Part shown: positions 26,624 to 35,714 of the stretch, in pieces | Layout: every line of letters begins with the position of its first letter | Numbering within the stretch: the first letter of the stretch is position 1 | Origin: Lachnospiraceae bacterium | Lineage (GTDB): Bacteria; Bacillota; Clostridia; Lachnospirales; Lachnospiraceae | Length of the DNA: 64,000 bases | Assembly (NCBI GenBank): GCA_022483465.1 | Contig: JAKVNF010000004.1 | Location: 495,713-559,712 of the forward strand | Direction of reading: 5' to 3' | The notes under the pieces: model-generated | Told to the model about the DNA's origin: nothing | The model's database searches: none | Seen by the model: only the letters and a program-made list of their open reading frames with translations | Program-made: the position numbers and the translations under genes

Positions 26624-29600
26624 TTATCCGGCCTGGGCGCCGTTCCCCCGCAAAAGCTCCGAAAAATCGGCGAGGAACTGCTCCGCCGCCGCAAGAAGGA
26701 GTGCGGTGTCCCGGATGCCGCTGCCGGAGGCCTGCTCCTCGAGCTCGAAGTAGGGAAGGCCCCGCAGATCTCCCCGGGACGTCCCGTTGGGGAAGAAGCG
26801 CAGGCGCTTTGCGTACCGGCGAAGGAGCCGGGGGATGTTCTCCACCTGGACCCTGGCGTTCTTCTCCAGGGTAAAGCGAAGGCGCAGCGGGCTTCCCGCT
26901 GCCGTGCCCGCGCTCCCCGAGATGTCGCAGATCTCCATCTTCTGGGCAGTGCTGCGGATCAGGGAGACCCGCAGCAGGTTTTCTGCGGGCTCCGGGATCT
27001 TCTCGCCGAAGCGGTCCCGCATCTCGTCCCGCACGTCGTCGCACTCCTCGGCGCTGGAGACCGCCGCAATCCGCTTGTAGATGTCGAGCTTCTGCTCCTC
27101 GTTGAGGATGTAGCTCTCCGGGATGAAGGCATCCACCGGGAGGTTCACACTGGTGTGCTTTTCCTCCTGCACCGGGATGCCCTTGGCCCTGCGGACCGCC
27201 GCGTCCAGCATCTTGCAGTACAGCTCGTACCCGACCTCGGCCATGTGGCCGCTCTGGGCATCCCCCAGCACCGCGCCGGCGCCCCTAATCTCCAGGTCCC
27301 GCATCGCGATGCGAAAGCCCGAACCCAGATCCGTGAACTCCCGGATCGCCGCCAGGCGCTGCTCGGCCACCTCCCGCAGGAGTTTATTGCGCCGGTACAT
27401 CAGGTAGGCATAGGCGGTCCTGCTGGAGCGCCCGACTCTTCCCCGCAGCTGGTAGAGCTGGGAGAGGCCCATCCGGTCCGCGTCGTGGATGATGATCGTG
27501 TTGACGTTGGGGATGTCGAGGCCGGTCTCAATGATCGTCGTCGACACCAAGACGTCCAGCTCGCCGCTGATGAACTCGTACATGATCTTCTCGAGCTCGC
27601 CCTCGTGCATCCTGCCGTGGGCATAGGCGATCCTGGCCTCCGGCACCAGCTGCTGGAGCTGGGAGGTCACAAGGTCGATGTCGTTGATCGTGTTGTGGAC
27701 AAAGTAGACCTGGCCGCCCCGGCCAAGCTCCCGCAGGATCGCCTCCCGCACCAGCTCCTCGTTGTACTCCATCACGTAGGTCTGGATCGGCTGCCGGTCC
27801 TGGGGCGCCTCCTCCAGAACGCTCATGTCCCGGATGCCCACAAGGCTCATGTGGAGCGTCCGGGGGATCGGCGTTGCCGACAGGGTCAGCACGTCCACGT
27901 TCTCCCGAAGCTTTTTGATCTTCTCCTTGTGGCGCACGCCAAAGCGCTGCTCCTCATCGACGACGAGAAGGCCCAGGTTCTTGAACTTCACCCGATCGGA
28001 GAGAAGCTTGTGGGTTCCGATCACGATGTCGATGGTGCCGTCCGCAAGGCCTTTGAGCACCTTGGTGGTCTCCGAGGCCGTGCAAAAGCGCGACAGCAGC
28101 GCAATGTTCACCGGGAAGTTCTTCATCCTCTCGGTGAAAGTGTTGTAGTGCTGCTGGGCCAGGATCGTCGTGGGCACCAGCACCGCCACCTGGCAGTCGT
28201 CCTGCACGGCCTTGAAGGCCGCCCGCAGGGCGACCTCGGTCTTGCCAAAGCCCACGTCCCCGCAGATCAGCCGGTCCATGATCTTGTCGGACTCCATGTC
28301 GCGCTTGGTGTCCTCGATCGCGCTCAGCTGGTCCTGGGTCTCCTCGTAGGGGAACATCTCCTCGAATTCCTTCTGCCAGACTGTGTCCTTCGGAAAGACA
28401 TGGCCGTGGGCGTTCTGCCGCTTTGCGTAGAGCTCCACCAGGTCCTGGGCAACCTCCTCCACGGCGCGCTTGACGCGCCCTCTGGTGGCGGTCCACTCGT
28501 TGCTCCCCAGGGAATTGAGCTTCGGGCGGGGGCCCTCCTTGGAGCTGTACTTCTGCAAAACGTTCAGCTCGGTGGGCAGCACATACAGGATGCCGCCCTG
28601 GCCGTACTCGATCTTGATGTAGTCCTTGCGGATGCCGTCGATGTCGATCTTCTCGACGCCCCGGTAGATGCCGATGCCGTGGTCCTCGTGGACCACGTAG
28701 TCCCCCACCTTCAGGTCCGCAAAGCTCTGCAGCGCCTCTCCCTCATAGCGGTGCTTCTTCTTTTTCGGCCGGCCGGAGGCGGCGCCGAAGATGTCGGTCT
28801 CGGCGATCACCGCCAGCTTCACATCCGGATAGGCAAAGCCCTTCTGGATGCTGCCGTAGTAGGTCACAATCTCCCCGAGCTCCAGCTCCTTCTCCGGGTT
28901 CTCGCTGTAGGAGGCCGTCAGCCCGTCGTTGGTCAGATCCTGGGCGAGCCGCTTTGCCCGCGTCCTGGAGGCCGACAGCAGCACCACCCGGTACTGCTCC
29001 CTCCTATAGCGGTGCAGGTCCTCCTCCAGGAGGGAAAAGCTCTTGTTGTAAGGGGCGATGCTCTTGGTGTGAAGGGTCACCACCTCCTCCGGCGCAAAAA
29101 ACTCGCTCCGGATGGCAAGGCCCGCCATACCAAGGCGCCGAAAGTGCGCGACCCTCGCCAGGGTCTCCTCCTTCGAAAAGAGGAGGTTCATCTGCCCTGG
29201 CAGGATGTAGCCCTTGTCCGCGCGGGCGGACATGCTCTCTGCAAACTCCGCCTCCACCGCCTGCGCCTGCTCCCAGAGGTGCGAGGGCTCCTCAAGAAAG
29301 AGAAGCGTCTCCTCCCTGGGGAACAGGTCCAGGAAGCTGTCCGCCTCCGGGTAGAAGTAGCGGATGCAGCTCTCGAGCCGGCTGTAGTCGGACCAGTCCC
29401 TGGCCTCGGACAGAAGTGCCCCGGTCTCGTCCTCGATTCGTTTGGCGGCCTCCATGCTGCCCGCCCGGCGGAAGCGCTCCGCCGTCTCCTTTTCCTCCTT
29501 TTCGATGGCCGCAAAGCCATCCTCCCGGGCCTTCTCGGGGAGAATCAGCTCGGAGGCCGGGTAGATGCGCACCCGGTTCAGTTCCTGGAGGGAGCGCTGG

Positions 29601-30241
29601 GTCTCGATGTCAAAGCTGCGCAGGTCCGTGATCTCGTCCCCGAAGAACTCCAGCCGGTAGGGGTTGTCCTCGGTCAGGTCAAAGATGTCCGCAATGTCGC
29701 CCCGGATTGCAAACTGCCCCCGACTGTCCACCTGGGCCGTGCGCACGTAGCCCATGGAGACGAGGCGCGCAGCCAGCTCCTCCAGGGACAGCTCCGTGTT
29801 CTTTCCCAGGACCAGGATGTTCTTTCGCAGCTCCTTCAGGGGCACCTGGGGCGTCATCAGGGCGGCAAAGGTCGTCACCACCGTGGTCGGCTTTCCGTCG
29901 ATCAGGCGCCGCAGGCACCGGAGCCGCTCGGTCTCGATCTCGTTTCCGCGCAGGTCCGCCTGGTAGAAGATCAGGTCCTTAGCGGGAAAGAGCACCGTGC
30001 TCTTGTCATAGAAGAGGTTCTGCTCCTGGATCTCCCGCGCCCGCTTGTCCGAGCTGGTGATGATCAGGCGAAGCCGCGCATGAGCGTGCAAAAGCGGATC
30101 CTCGGAGAGCGCATAGGCCAGGTGCAGCTCCTGGGTGGGCTGACAGCCCTCCGCCAGGATGGCCCCGGCGGTGACCCGCAGGTGATCCCGAATCTTCTGA
30201 TATGTAGTTGACTCCTCCAGAGGAGCTGTGATTGCGCGCAT
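26624..30241 (-). CDS. mfd: Transcription-repair coupling factor
   Basis: ATP-dependent translocase that removes stalled RNA polymerase and recruits UvrA. The 1205-residue product has the UvrB-like N-terminal module (VTTFAALMTPQVPL; RGDIADIF), the RNA-polymerase interaction domain (VGDYVVHEDHGIGIY), then RecG-like motor motifs CGDVGFGKTEVALRA, VVDEEQRFGV and SATPIPRTL, and a C-terminal D7 region. Length and order match the family. It starts 28 bases after pth, with which it is probably co-transcribed. Confidence 0.96.
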   Translation of the reverse strand: MRAITAPLEESTTYQKIRDHLRVTAGAILAEGCQPTQELHLAYALSEDPLLHAHARLRLIITSSDKRAREIQEQNLFYDKSTVLFPAKDLIFYQADLRGNEIETERLRCLRRLIDGKPTTVVTTFAALMTPQVPLKELRKNILVLGKNTELSLEELAARLVSMGYVRTAQVDSRGQFAIRGDIADIFDLTEDNPYRLEFFGDEITDLRSFDIETQRSLQELNRVRIYPASELILPEKAREDGFAAIEKEEKETAERFRRAGSMEAAKRIEDETGALLSEARDWSDYSRLESCIRYFYPEADSFLDLFPREETLLFLEEPSHLWEQAQAVEAEFAESMSARADKGYILPGQMNLLFSKEETLARVAHFRRLGMAGLAIRSEFFAPEEVVTLHTKSIAPYNKSFSLLEEDLHRYRREQYRVVLLSASRTRAKRLAQDLTNDGLTASYSENPEKELELGEIVTYYGSIQKGFAYPDVKLAVIAETDIFGAASGRPKKKKHRYEGEALQSFADLKVGDYVVHEDHGIGIYRGVEKIDIDGIRKDYIKIEYGQGGILYVLPTELNVLQKYSSKEGPRPKLNSLGSNEWTATRGRVKRAVEEVAQDLVELYAKRQNAHGHVFPKDTVWQKEFEEMFPYEETQDQLSAIEDTKRDMESDKIMDRLICGDVGFGKTEVALRAAFKAVQDDCQVAVLVPTTILAQQHYNTFTERMKNFPVNIALLSRFCTASETTKVLKGLADGTIDIVIGTHKLLSDRVKFKNLGLLVVDEEQRFGVRHKEKIKKLRENVDVLTLSATPIPRTLHMSLVGIRDMSVLEEAPQDRQPIQTYVMEYNEELVREAILRELGRGGQVYFVHNTINDIDLVTSQLQQLVPEARIAYAHGRMHEGELEKIMYEFISGELDVLVSTTIIETGLDIPNVNTIIIHDADRMGLSQLYQLRGRVGRSSRTAYAYLMYRRNKLLREVAEQRLAAIREFTDLGSGFRIAMRDLEIRGAGAVLGDAQSGHMAEVGYELYCKMLDAAVRRAKGIPVQEEKHTSVNLPVDAFIPESYILNEEQKLDIYKRIAAVSSAEECDDVRDEMRDRFGEKIPEPAENLLRVSLIRSTAQKMEICDISGSAGTAAGSPLRLRFTLEKNARVQVENIPRLLRRYAKRLRFFPNGTSRGDLRGLPYFELEEQASGSGIRDTALLLAAAEQFLADFSELLRGNGAQAG

Positions 30242-30269
30242 TGCTCTGCCTTTCCTTCCCCGCCGGCCT

Positions 30270-30851
30270 CTACTCCCGGTTGTACCGGCACATCGCCTTC
30301 TGGACGCCCTCGGTCAGGATGCAGGCCGCCGCCTCGGCAGCCCGCTTCTTGGCCTCCTCCAGGATCTTCCGGTCCTCCCCCGCGGGGTGCCCCAGCACGT
30401 AGTCCGCCAGGTCCGCATCCGGGGAGGGCTTTGCCCCGACCCCGACGCGGATGCGGGTGAAGTTCCCGTCCCCCAGGTGCAGGATGATGTTCTTGAGGCC
30501 GTTGTGGCCGCCGGCGGACCCCTTCTCCCGGATCCTAAGCTTCCCCTCCGGCAGGTCGATGTCATCGCTGATCACGATCAGGTGGTTTGTGTGGTCGATC
30601 TTCCAGAAGTCAATTCCCTCCCGGACGGCCTCCCCGGAGAGGTTCATGTAGGTCTGGGGCTTCATCAGGATGACCTTCTGCTCCCCGATCCGGCCCTTGC
30701 CGATCAGGGACTTGCCGAATTTCGTGGGTCCGTCGATGTGATAGGTGTCAATCAGGTCATCCAGGACCTCAAAGCCCACGTTGTGGCGGGTCCCCTCGTA
30801 CTCCCGGCCGGGATTGCCCAGACCGACGATCAGGTAAAAATCTGCTGCCAT
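30270..30851 (-). CDS. pth: Peptidyl-tRNA hydrolase
   Basis: Recycles peptidyl-tRNAs released during translation. The 193-residue product begins with the family block YLIVGLGNPGREYEGTRHNVGF, which holds the catalytic His of the TRHNVG motif, and has LMKPQTYMNLSG and SAGGHNGLKNI. It is the first gene of a pth-mfd pair; the same pair is common in Firmicutes. A promoter (30931-30959) and a leader hairpin (30887-30908) lie upstream. Confidence 0.96.
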   Translation of the reverse strand: MAADFYLIVGLGNPGREYEGTRHNVGFEVLDDLIDTYHIDGPTKFGKSLIGKGRIGEQKVILMKPQTYMNLSGEAVREGIDFWKIDHTNHLIVISDDIDLPEGKLRIREKGSAGGHNGLKNIILHLGDGNFTRIRVGVGAKPSPDADLADYVLGHPAGEDRKILEEAKKRAAEAAACILTEGVQKAMCRYNRE

Positions 30852-30886
30852 AGTTTCTGCTCCTCAAAAATGACGTCACAAAAGAG

Positions 30887-30908
30887 CAGCTGCGGCAGGC
30901 CGCGGCTG
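30887..30908 (-). promoter_or_regulatory. Leader hairpin upstream of pth
   Basis: On the minus strand CAGCCGCGG pairs with CCGCAGCTG around a CCTG loop (one mismatch), followed by CTCTTTTGTG. It lies between the predicted promoter and the start codon and could be a weak attenuator. Confidence 0.35.
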
Positions 30909-30930
30909 TTCCATGCTTTTCCATCGGGTA

Positions 30931-30959
30931 ATTGTATCGCAATCCGGCGCCCGGGGCAA
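30931..30959 (-). promoter_or_regulatory. Putative promoter of pth-mfd
   Basis: Minus strand: TTGCCC (30954-30959), 17 bases, TACAAT (30931-30936). The transcript would start about 75 bases before the pth ATG. Confidence 0.6.
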
Positions 30960-30980
30960 GCAGGGCGCCCCCAGAGGGCC

Positions 30981-31021
30981 AAAAAGCGGGGCGGAAAGGA
31001 TGCCTTCCTTTCCGTCCCGCT
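30981..31021 (-). terminator. Terminator after spoVG
   Basis: A 16-base stem (30985-31000 with 31006-31021, one wobble) followed on the minus strand by TTTTT. It begins seven bases after the spoVG stop and ends the glgC-glgD-spoVG unit. Confidence 0.88.
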
Positions 31022-31027
31022 TTCTTC

Positions 31028-31321
31028 TCACTCCTCCGGTCCCGATCCATCTGCCCCGCCGTCCTGGGAGAGGTCCTCCCGGTACTTCTGGAGGATCATC
31101 TCCTCCATCATGCTGCGGGTCTCGGTGTTGATCGGGTGCGCAATGTCGCGGTATTCGCCGTCTGCCGTCTTCTTGCTGGGCATCGCGACGAAAAGCCCCT
31201 TTTCGCCCTCGATGACCTTGATATCATGTACCACAAATACGCCGTCAATGGTGATGGAGGCAACGGCCTTCATCTTTCCGCTCGAGGCAATCCTGCGTAT
31301 CCTGACATCTGTAATTTTCAT
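31028..31321 (-). CDS. spoVG: Septation/regulatory protein SpoVG
   Basis: A 97-residue protein that starts [11 protein letters not shown] and carries the SpoVG core ([39 protein letters not shown]). Family knowledge: a small DNA- or RNA-binding regulator linked to septation, sporulation and surface products. The end is an acidic tail ([11 protein letters not shown]). The ATG at 31321 follows GGGGAG, 18 bases after the glgD stop, so it is likely transcribed with glgC and glgD, an unusual partner set. Confidence 0.95.
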   Translation of the reverse strand: MKITDVRIRRIASSGKMKAVASITIDGVFVVHDIKVIEGEKGLFVAMPSKKTADGEYRDIAHPINTETRSMMEEMILQKYREDLSQDGGADGSGPEE

Positions 31322-31339
31322 AATAAACGCTCCCCATTT

Positions 31340-32461
31340 CTAGATGTTATAGCGTTCGCCTTTCTCCTCTACGATGATCCGGATACCGTTCTCTGCTTTA
31401 TAATAAGAATTTGCCTGAATTGTGCTGTCACTCTCCACGATGCAGTTTTCTAAGTAAGTATTATCTCCGATGTATACGTCATTCAATATCAGTGAATTCC
31501 TGATCACGCAGTTGCTTCCGACATAGACCTGCTGGAAGAGAACTGAATCTTCGATCGTTCCGTTCACAATACATCCGCTGGAGAGCAGGCTGTTTCGAAC
31601 CGTCACTCCGGTGTTGTACTTGGCGGGTGGAAGATCCGCGACCTTGGAATGAACCTCCGGGTACTGCTTGAAGAAGTAGTGCCGTACCTCTGGCTTGAGG
31701 AAGTCCATGTTGGTATTGAAGTAATCATCCACCGAGGCGATGTTGCTCCAATACCCGTCTATCTTGTAACCGTAAATTCTCTTGATGTCCTTGTAACGGA
31801 TCAGGATGTCCTGGACAAAGTCGAACCGTCCCTCCTCCTGCGACTTCTCCAGCAGCTCGATGAGCTGCCGCCTGCGGATCACATAGATGCCGCAGGAGAT
31901 CGTATTGGAGTGGGAAATGATTGGCTTCTCCACGAATTCGCGGATCCTGCCGTCCTCGTCCATCCCGACGGTGCCGTAGCGCTCCACGCTGGCATCCACC
32001 GGCATATCCTTGCAGACCACGGTGATGTCGGCCCGCTTGGCGACGTGATACTCCAGCACGTCGTTGTAGTCCATCTTGTAGACACAGTCGCCCGAGGCGA
32101 TGACCACGTAGGGCTCGTGTGAATTCTTCAGGAAGCTGATGTTCTGCGCAATGGCGTCAGCCGTGCCGCGGTACCAGTTGCTGTTCTCGTTGGTAAAGGA
32201 GGGCGTGAACAGGAACATGCCGCCCTGCTTTCTGCCGAAGTCCCACCACTTGGAAGAACTCAGATGCTCATTCAGGCTTCTTGAATTGAACTGGGTCAGA
32301 ATCGCAACCTTCTGAATGCGGGAGTACTCCATGTTGCTGAGGGCAAAGTCAATGCTGCGGTAGCTGCCCGCGATCGGCATTGCACACACAGCCCTCTTCT
32401 TCGAGAGCTCCCTCATGCGGTTGCTTCTGCCGCCTGCCAAAATAATTCCGATCGCTCTCAT
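31340..32461 (-). CDS. glgD: Glucose-1-phosphate adenylyltransferase subunit GlgD
   Basis: A 373-residue GlgC paralogue. Family knowledge: GlgD pairs with GlgC and tunes ADP-glucose synthesis in Firmicutes. It has the nucleotidyltransferase opening [13 protein letters not shown], where a true GlgC has GGxGxRL, plus a C-terminal left-handed beta-helix of hexapeptide-like repeats ([24 protein letters not shown]). The changed nucleotide loop supports a mainly structural or regulatory role. Its ATG overlaps the glgC stop (ATGA, 32458-32461). Confidence 0.94.
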   Translation of the reverse strand: MRAIGIILAGGRSNRMRELSKKRAVCAMPIAGSYRSIDFALSNMEYSRIQKVAILTQFNSRSLNEHLSSSKWWDFGRKQGGMFLFTPSFTNENSNWYRGTADAIAQNISFLKNSHEPYVVIASGDCVYKMDYNDVLEYHVAKRADITVVCKDMPVDASVERYGTVGMDEDGRIREFVEKPIISHSNTISCGIYVIRRRQLIELLEKSQEEGRFDFVQDILIRYKDIKRIYGYKIDGYWSNIASVDDYFNTNMDFLKPEVRHYFFKQYPEVHSKVADLPPAKYNTGVTVRNSLLSSGCIVNGTIEDSVLFQQVYVGSNCVIRNSLILNDVYIGDNTYLENCIVESDSTIQANSYYKAENGIRIIVEEKGERYNI

Positions 32462-33732
32462 TCTGCCTCACCTTCCTTGTTCAGGGTCCTTCCGCTTTCC
32501 AGGCGGCCGTCCGGATAGTCCTCCTTTTGGGTGATGCCGTTGATCATGACGTTCTTCCCGACGGAAACCCCGGAAGGAACGACCGCATCCTCCGCGATCA
32601 CCACCAGGCCCTCGCGGTAGATATCCGGTCTTGTGTCATTCGGCAGCTCTTCTCCCTCGCCGATGATGACGTGATCCCCGATGACGGCATGTTCTGCGAC
32701 GATGGTCTTCTCCAGGGACGAGTCCCCTGCGATGGAGGCCCCGTTCATGATGATGGAGTCCCGCACCACGGTGTTCTCACCGATGACCACATCCGTTCCG
32801 ATGACGGAGTTGTAAACCTTGCCGTATATTTCGGATCCCTCGCCGACAATGGAGCGCTCCACGTGGGAGTTTCTTCCGTAATACTGCGGCGGAAGGGATG
32901 TCACGTTCGTGTAGATTTTCCAGTACTCCTCGTAGAGGTTGAACTCCGGAACCACATCGATGAGCTGCATGTTGGCCTCCCAGTAGGAGGTGAGGGTTCC
33001 CACGTCCTTCCAGTAGCCGTTGAACTCATAGGCGTAGAGTGCCTCGCCCTTGTCCCGGCAGTAGGGGATGATGTGCTTTCCGAAATCCAGTCCCGGCTGG
33101 TCCTTGTTGGCGACCAGAGCCTCCTTCAGGGCTTTCCAGGAGAAAATGTAGATGCCCATGGAGGCTAAGTTGCTCCTGGGGTGCTCCGGCTTCTCCTCGA
33201 AGTCCGTGATGCGCTTGTTCTCATCCGTGATCATGATGCCGAAGCGCTTTGCCTCCTCCATGGGGACCGGCATGACGGCGATGGTCACGTCCGCGTGGTT
33301 CTCCTTGTGGAAGTCGAGCATCGACTCATAGTCCATCTTGTAGATGTGGTCGCCAGAGAGAATCAGGACATAGTCCGGATTGTAGGTCTCCATGTAGCTC
33401 AGGTTCTGGTAGATCGCGTTGGCGGTGCCGGTGTACCACTCCGTGCCCTCCATCTTCTCGTAGGGGGGCAGGACCGAGACGCCGCCGACCAGCTTGTCCA
33501 GATCCCACGGAATGCCGATGCCGATGTGGGTGTTGAGCTTTAAGGGCATGTACTGGGTCAGCACCCCGACCGTGTCCACGCCGGAGTTGATACAGTTGCT
33601 GAGCGGGAAATCAATGATGCGGTATTTCCCGCCGAAGGAGACCGCGGGTTTTGCCATCTTTGCCGTGAGGATTCCAAGACGGCTCCCCTGTCCGCCGGCC
33701 AGGAGCATTGCGATCATTTCTTTCTTAATCAT
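32458..33732 (-). CDS. glgC: Glucose-1-phosphate adenylyltransferase
   Basis: Makes ADP-glucose for glycogen synthesis. The 424-residue product has the catalytic opening [23 protein letters not shown] shortened here to its key features (GGQGSRL loop, then the lysine of KMAKP), the sugar-phosphate site ([10 protein letters not shown]) and [10 protein letters not shown]-terminal beta-helix carries hexapeptide repeats. It is first of the glgC-glgD-spoVG unit, divergent from murC across a 367-base promoter region. No glgA or glgB is in the window. Confidence 0.95.
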   Translation of the reverse strand: MIKKEMIAMLLAGGQGSRLGILTAKMAKPAVSFGGKYRIIDFPLSNCINSGVDTVGVLTQYMPLKLNTHIGIGIPWDLDKLVGGVSVLPPYEKMEGTEWYTGTANAIYQNLSYMETYNPDYVLILSGDHIYKMDYESMLDFHKENHADVTIAVMPVPMEEAKRFGIMITDENKRITDFEEKPEHPRSNLASMGIYIFSWKALKEALVANKDQPGLDFGKHIIPYCRDKGEALYAYEFNGYWKDVGTLTSYWEANMQLIDVVPEFNLYEEYWKIYTNVTSLPPQYYGRNSHVERSIVGEGSEIYGKVYNSVIGTDVVIGENTVVRDSIIMNGASIAGDSSLEKTIVAEHAVIGDHVIIGEGEELPNDTRPDIYREGLVVIAEDAVVPSGVSVGKNVMINGITQKEDYPDGRLESGRTLNKEGEAE

Positions 33733-33828
33733 AATTCACCTCAACCTTGACATGCGGATTCTGATTTCATTCCGTCCGTATTCGGCAAAACACCAATCCG
33801 AAAAGGAAAGTCTTCATCTGTTACCTGA

Positions 33829-33834
33829 ATTATA
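33829..33834 (-). promoter_or_regulatory. Extended -10 of the glgC-glgD-spoVG operon
   Basis: On the minus strand TGT-TATAAT is a perfect -10 with an upstream TG, about 97 bases before the glgC ATG. The matching -35 (TTCCCT at 17 bases) is weak. Confidence 0.55.
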
Positions 33835-34032
33835 ACACATGTAAATTTTAAAGGGAACATGATATCTCTCATTGGTTCGTGATTATATCCAATTTTCATG
33901 TCTGAATTCCCACATTTTTGGTTAAATTTGCAGGACCCGTTTCCACTTTCTTCATACTTTTGAAAATTCCCCGAGAATTCTGCACATAATCCGCGTACCA
34001 GCGGCCGGATTTGGAGCGACAGCCCGGACTAC

Positions 34033-34060
34033 TTGGAAATCCGCCAAAACCCGCTATAAT
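34033..34060 (+). promoter_or_regulatory. Putative promoter of murC
   Basis: TTGGAA (34033-34038), 16 bases, TATAAT (34055-34060), 40 bases before the murC ATG. The transcript leader would be about 30 bases. Confidence 0.65.
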
Positions 34061-34099
34061 ACTTTTGAAATTGTATTCCAAATCAGGAAGGAAATAGCC

Positions 34100-35491
34100 A
34101 TGTATTATCAGATTGATTTCAACAAGCCAATCCGCGTCTTCTTCTGCGGCATCGGCGGGGTATCCATGTCGGGGCTGGCAGAGATCTTAAAGAGCAGAGG
34201 CTTTTACGTGACCGGCTCTGACCGGGCGGAATCCGACACCACAAGGCACCTGGAGTCCATCGGCATCCCGGTCCACATCGGACAGAAGAAGGAGAACATC
34301 ACGGCCGACCTGGATCTGGTGGTCTTCACCGCTGCGATCCACCCGGACAACCCGGAGTACCAGGAGACGCTGCGCCTTCATCTCAACCACCTGACAAGAG
34401 CCCAGGTCCTGGGCGAGGTGATGCGCAATTACGGCTGCCCCGTCGCCATCTCCGGCACCCACGGCAAGACGACCACCACGTCGATGATCTCCGAGATCCT
34501 CCTGGCCGAGGACGCGGATCCCTCCATCAGCGTGGGCGGCAACTTGAAGTCCATCGGCGGAAACGTGCGGGTGGGCCACTCCGACTACTTTGTTGCCGAG
34601 GCCTGCGAGTACACCAACAGCTTCCTGTCCCTGTTCCCGAAGATCGGCATCATCCTGGACATCGATGCGGACCACCTGGACTTCTTCAAGGACCTGCAGG
34701 ACATCCGCAACAGCTTCCGGAAGTTTGCACAGCTGATCCCCGCGGACGGCACCCTCATCATCAACTCCGACATTGAGAACCTTGACGAGATCACCGACGG
34801 CCTTGCCTGCCGGGTGGTCCGCTATGGCTCCGATCCGGAAAAGTCCGACTACTGGGCTGAGGACATCACCTATGACAACCTGGCCCATCCCACCTTCACC
34901 GCCGTGCGCAGAGCCGACGGCTCCCGGCAGAAGATCACGCTCCATGTGCCCGGCATCCACAACGTCTGGAACAGTCTGGCCGCCATCGCCTGCGCAGACC
35001 TTTTGTCGGTGGACCGGGACGTCACCGCAAGGGCGCTCCTTGGCTTTACCGGCACCGACCGGCGCTTTGAGTTCAAGGGAAGACTCTCCTGCGGCACCGC
35101 CGTCATCGACGACTATGCCCACCACCCGACGGAGATCGCCGCGACCCTCCATGCGGCAAAGCAGCTGGATGCGGACCGGATCTTCGTGGTCTTCCAGCCC
35201 CACACCTACACGAGAACCAAGGCCCTGATGGACGATTTTGCCAAGGCCCTCTCCCTGGCCGATGTGGTGATCCTCGCGGACATCTACGCCGCAAGGGAGA
35301 CCGACACCCTGGGCATCAGCTCCGAGACGCTGGCGGAAAAGATCCGCGCCCTGGGCCACGAGGAGACCTACTACTTCCCGAGCTTTGGGGAGATCGAAAA
35401 ATTCGTCCTGAAAAACTGCCGAAAAAATGACGTGTTGATAACCATGGGCGCCGGAAACGTGAATACTGTGGCAAAAGACCTGCTTGCCTGA
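34100..35491 (+). CDS. murC: UDP-N-acetylmuramate--L-alanine ligase
   Basis: Adds L-alanine to UDP-MurNAc, the first peptide step of wall precursor synthesis. The 463-residue product has the N-terminal Rossmann block FFCGIGGVSMSGLAEIL, the P-loop SGTHGKTTTTSMI, VAEACEYTNSFL and the C-terminal DDYAHHPTEI. AAGGAA precedes the ATG. It is the first gene of a plus-strand group that continues, after a 223-base gap with its own promoter, to dnaD, the helicase loader and prs. Confidence 0.96.
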   Translation: MYYQIDFNKPIRVFFCGIGGVSMSGLAEILKSRGFYVTGSDRAESDTTRHLESIGIPVHIGQKKENITADLDLVVFTAAIHPDNPEYQETLRLHLNHLTRAQVLGEVMRNYGCPVAISGTHGKTTTTSMISEILLAEDADPSISVGGNLKSIGGNVRVGHSDYFVAEACEYTNSFLSLFPKIGIILDIDADHLDFFKDLQDIRNSFRKFAQLIPADGTLIINSDIENLDEITDGLACRVVRYGSDPEKSDYWAEDITYDNLAHPTFTAVRRADGSRQKITLHVPGIHNVWNSLAAIACADLLSVDRDVTARALLGFTGTDRRFEFKGRLSCGTAVIDDYAHHPTEIAATLHAAKQLDADRIFVVFQPHTYTRTKALMDDFAKALSLADVVILADIYAARETDTLGISSETLAEKIRALGHEETYYFPSFGEIEKFVLKNCRKNDVLITMGAGNVNTVAKDLLA

Positions 35492-35495
35492 GCAC

Positions 35496-35589
35496 CAATC
35501 CACAGTGTGCACCTGCGGGGACAAAAAATTCCTGTGGATAACCGGGGACGAAACCGCGGCGCTTTCGCCCCTTTTCCACGTTTTCCACA
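35496..35589. promoter_or_regulatory. DnaA-box-like cluster
   Basis: Within 94 bases lie TGTGGATAA (35533-35541, exact inverse of the consensus TTATCCACA), TTTTCCACA (35581-35589, one mismatch), TTTTCCACG (35572-35580, two mismatches) and CAATCCACA (35496-35504, two mismatches). The cluster is between murC and the promoter of the dnaD-loader pair. Confidence 0.5.
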
Positions 35590-35656
35590 GTATCCCCTTT
35601 TTGAATGCCGATTTTAGCGGGGCGCCGGCGAACAGTTTTTCTGTTGATTTCGCCAA

Positions 35657-35685
35657 TTTCAGGCCCCAACCCGCTATGCTATACT
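35657..35685 (+). promoter_or_regulatory. Putative promoter of dnaD-dnaI-prs
   Basis: TTTCAG (35657-35662), 17 bases, TATACT (35680-35685) with TGC directly before it (extended -10). The DnaA-box-like cluster ends about 70 bases upstream of the -35. Confidence 0.6.
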
Positions 35686-35714
35686 CCGTTCTATCCACTT
35701 GAGAAAGACCAAAA

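Larger units (their letters stand above)
33733..34099. other. Divergent intergenic region, glgC / murC
   Basis: A 367-base stretch that is clearly A+T-richer than the neighbouring genes. It contains the predicted promoters for glgC (minus) and murC (plus), listed separately. I see no convincing open reading frame, riboswitch or long hairpin in the remainder. Confidence 0.7.

Noticed and set aside
26594-30211. Plus-strand open frame of about 1200 codons opposite mfd
   Set aside because: Shadow of mfd; composition dominated by Leu, Val, Gly and His with no recognisable motif.
35492-35714. Chromosomal origin of replication at the DnaA-box cluster
   Set aside because: Only one exact box, no A+T-rich unwinding element or dnaA/dnaN neighbours; a regulatory role is the more modest reading.
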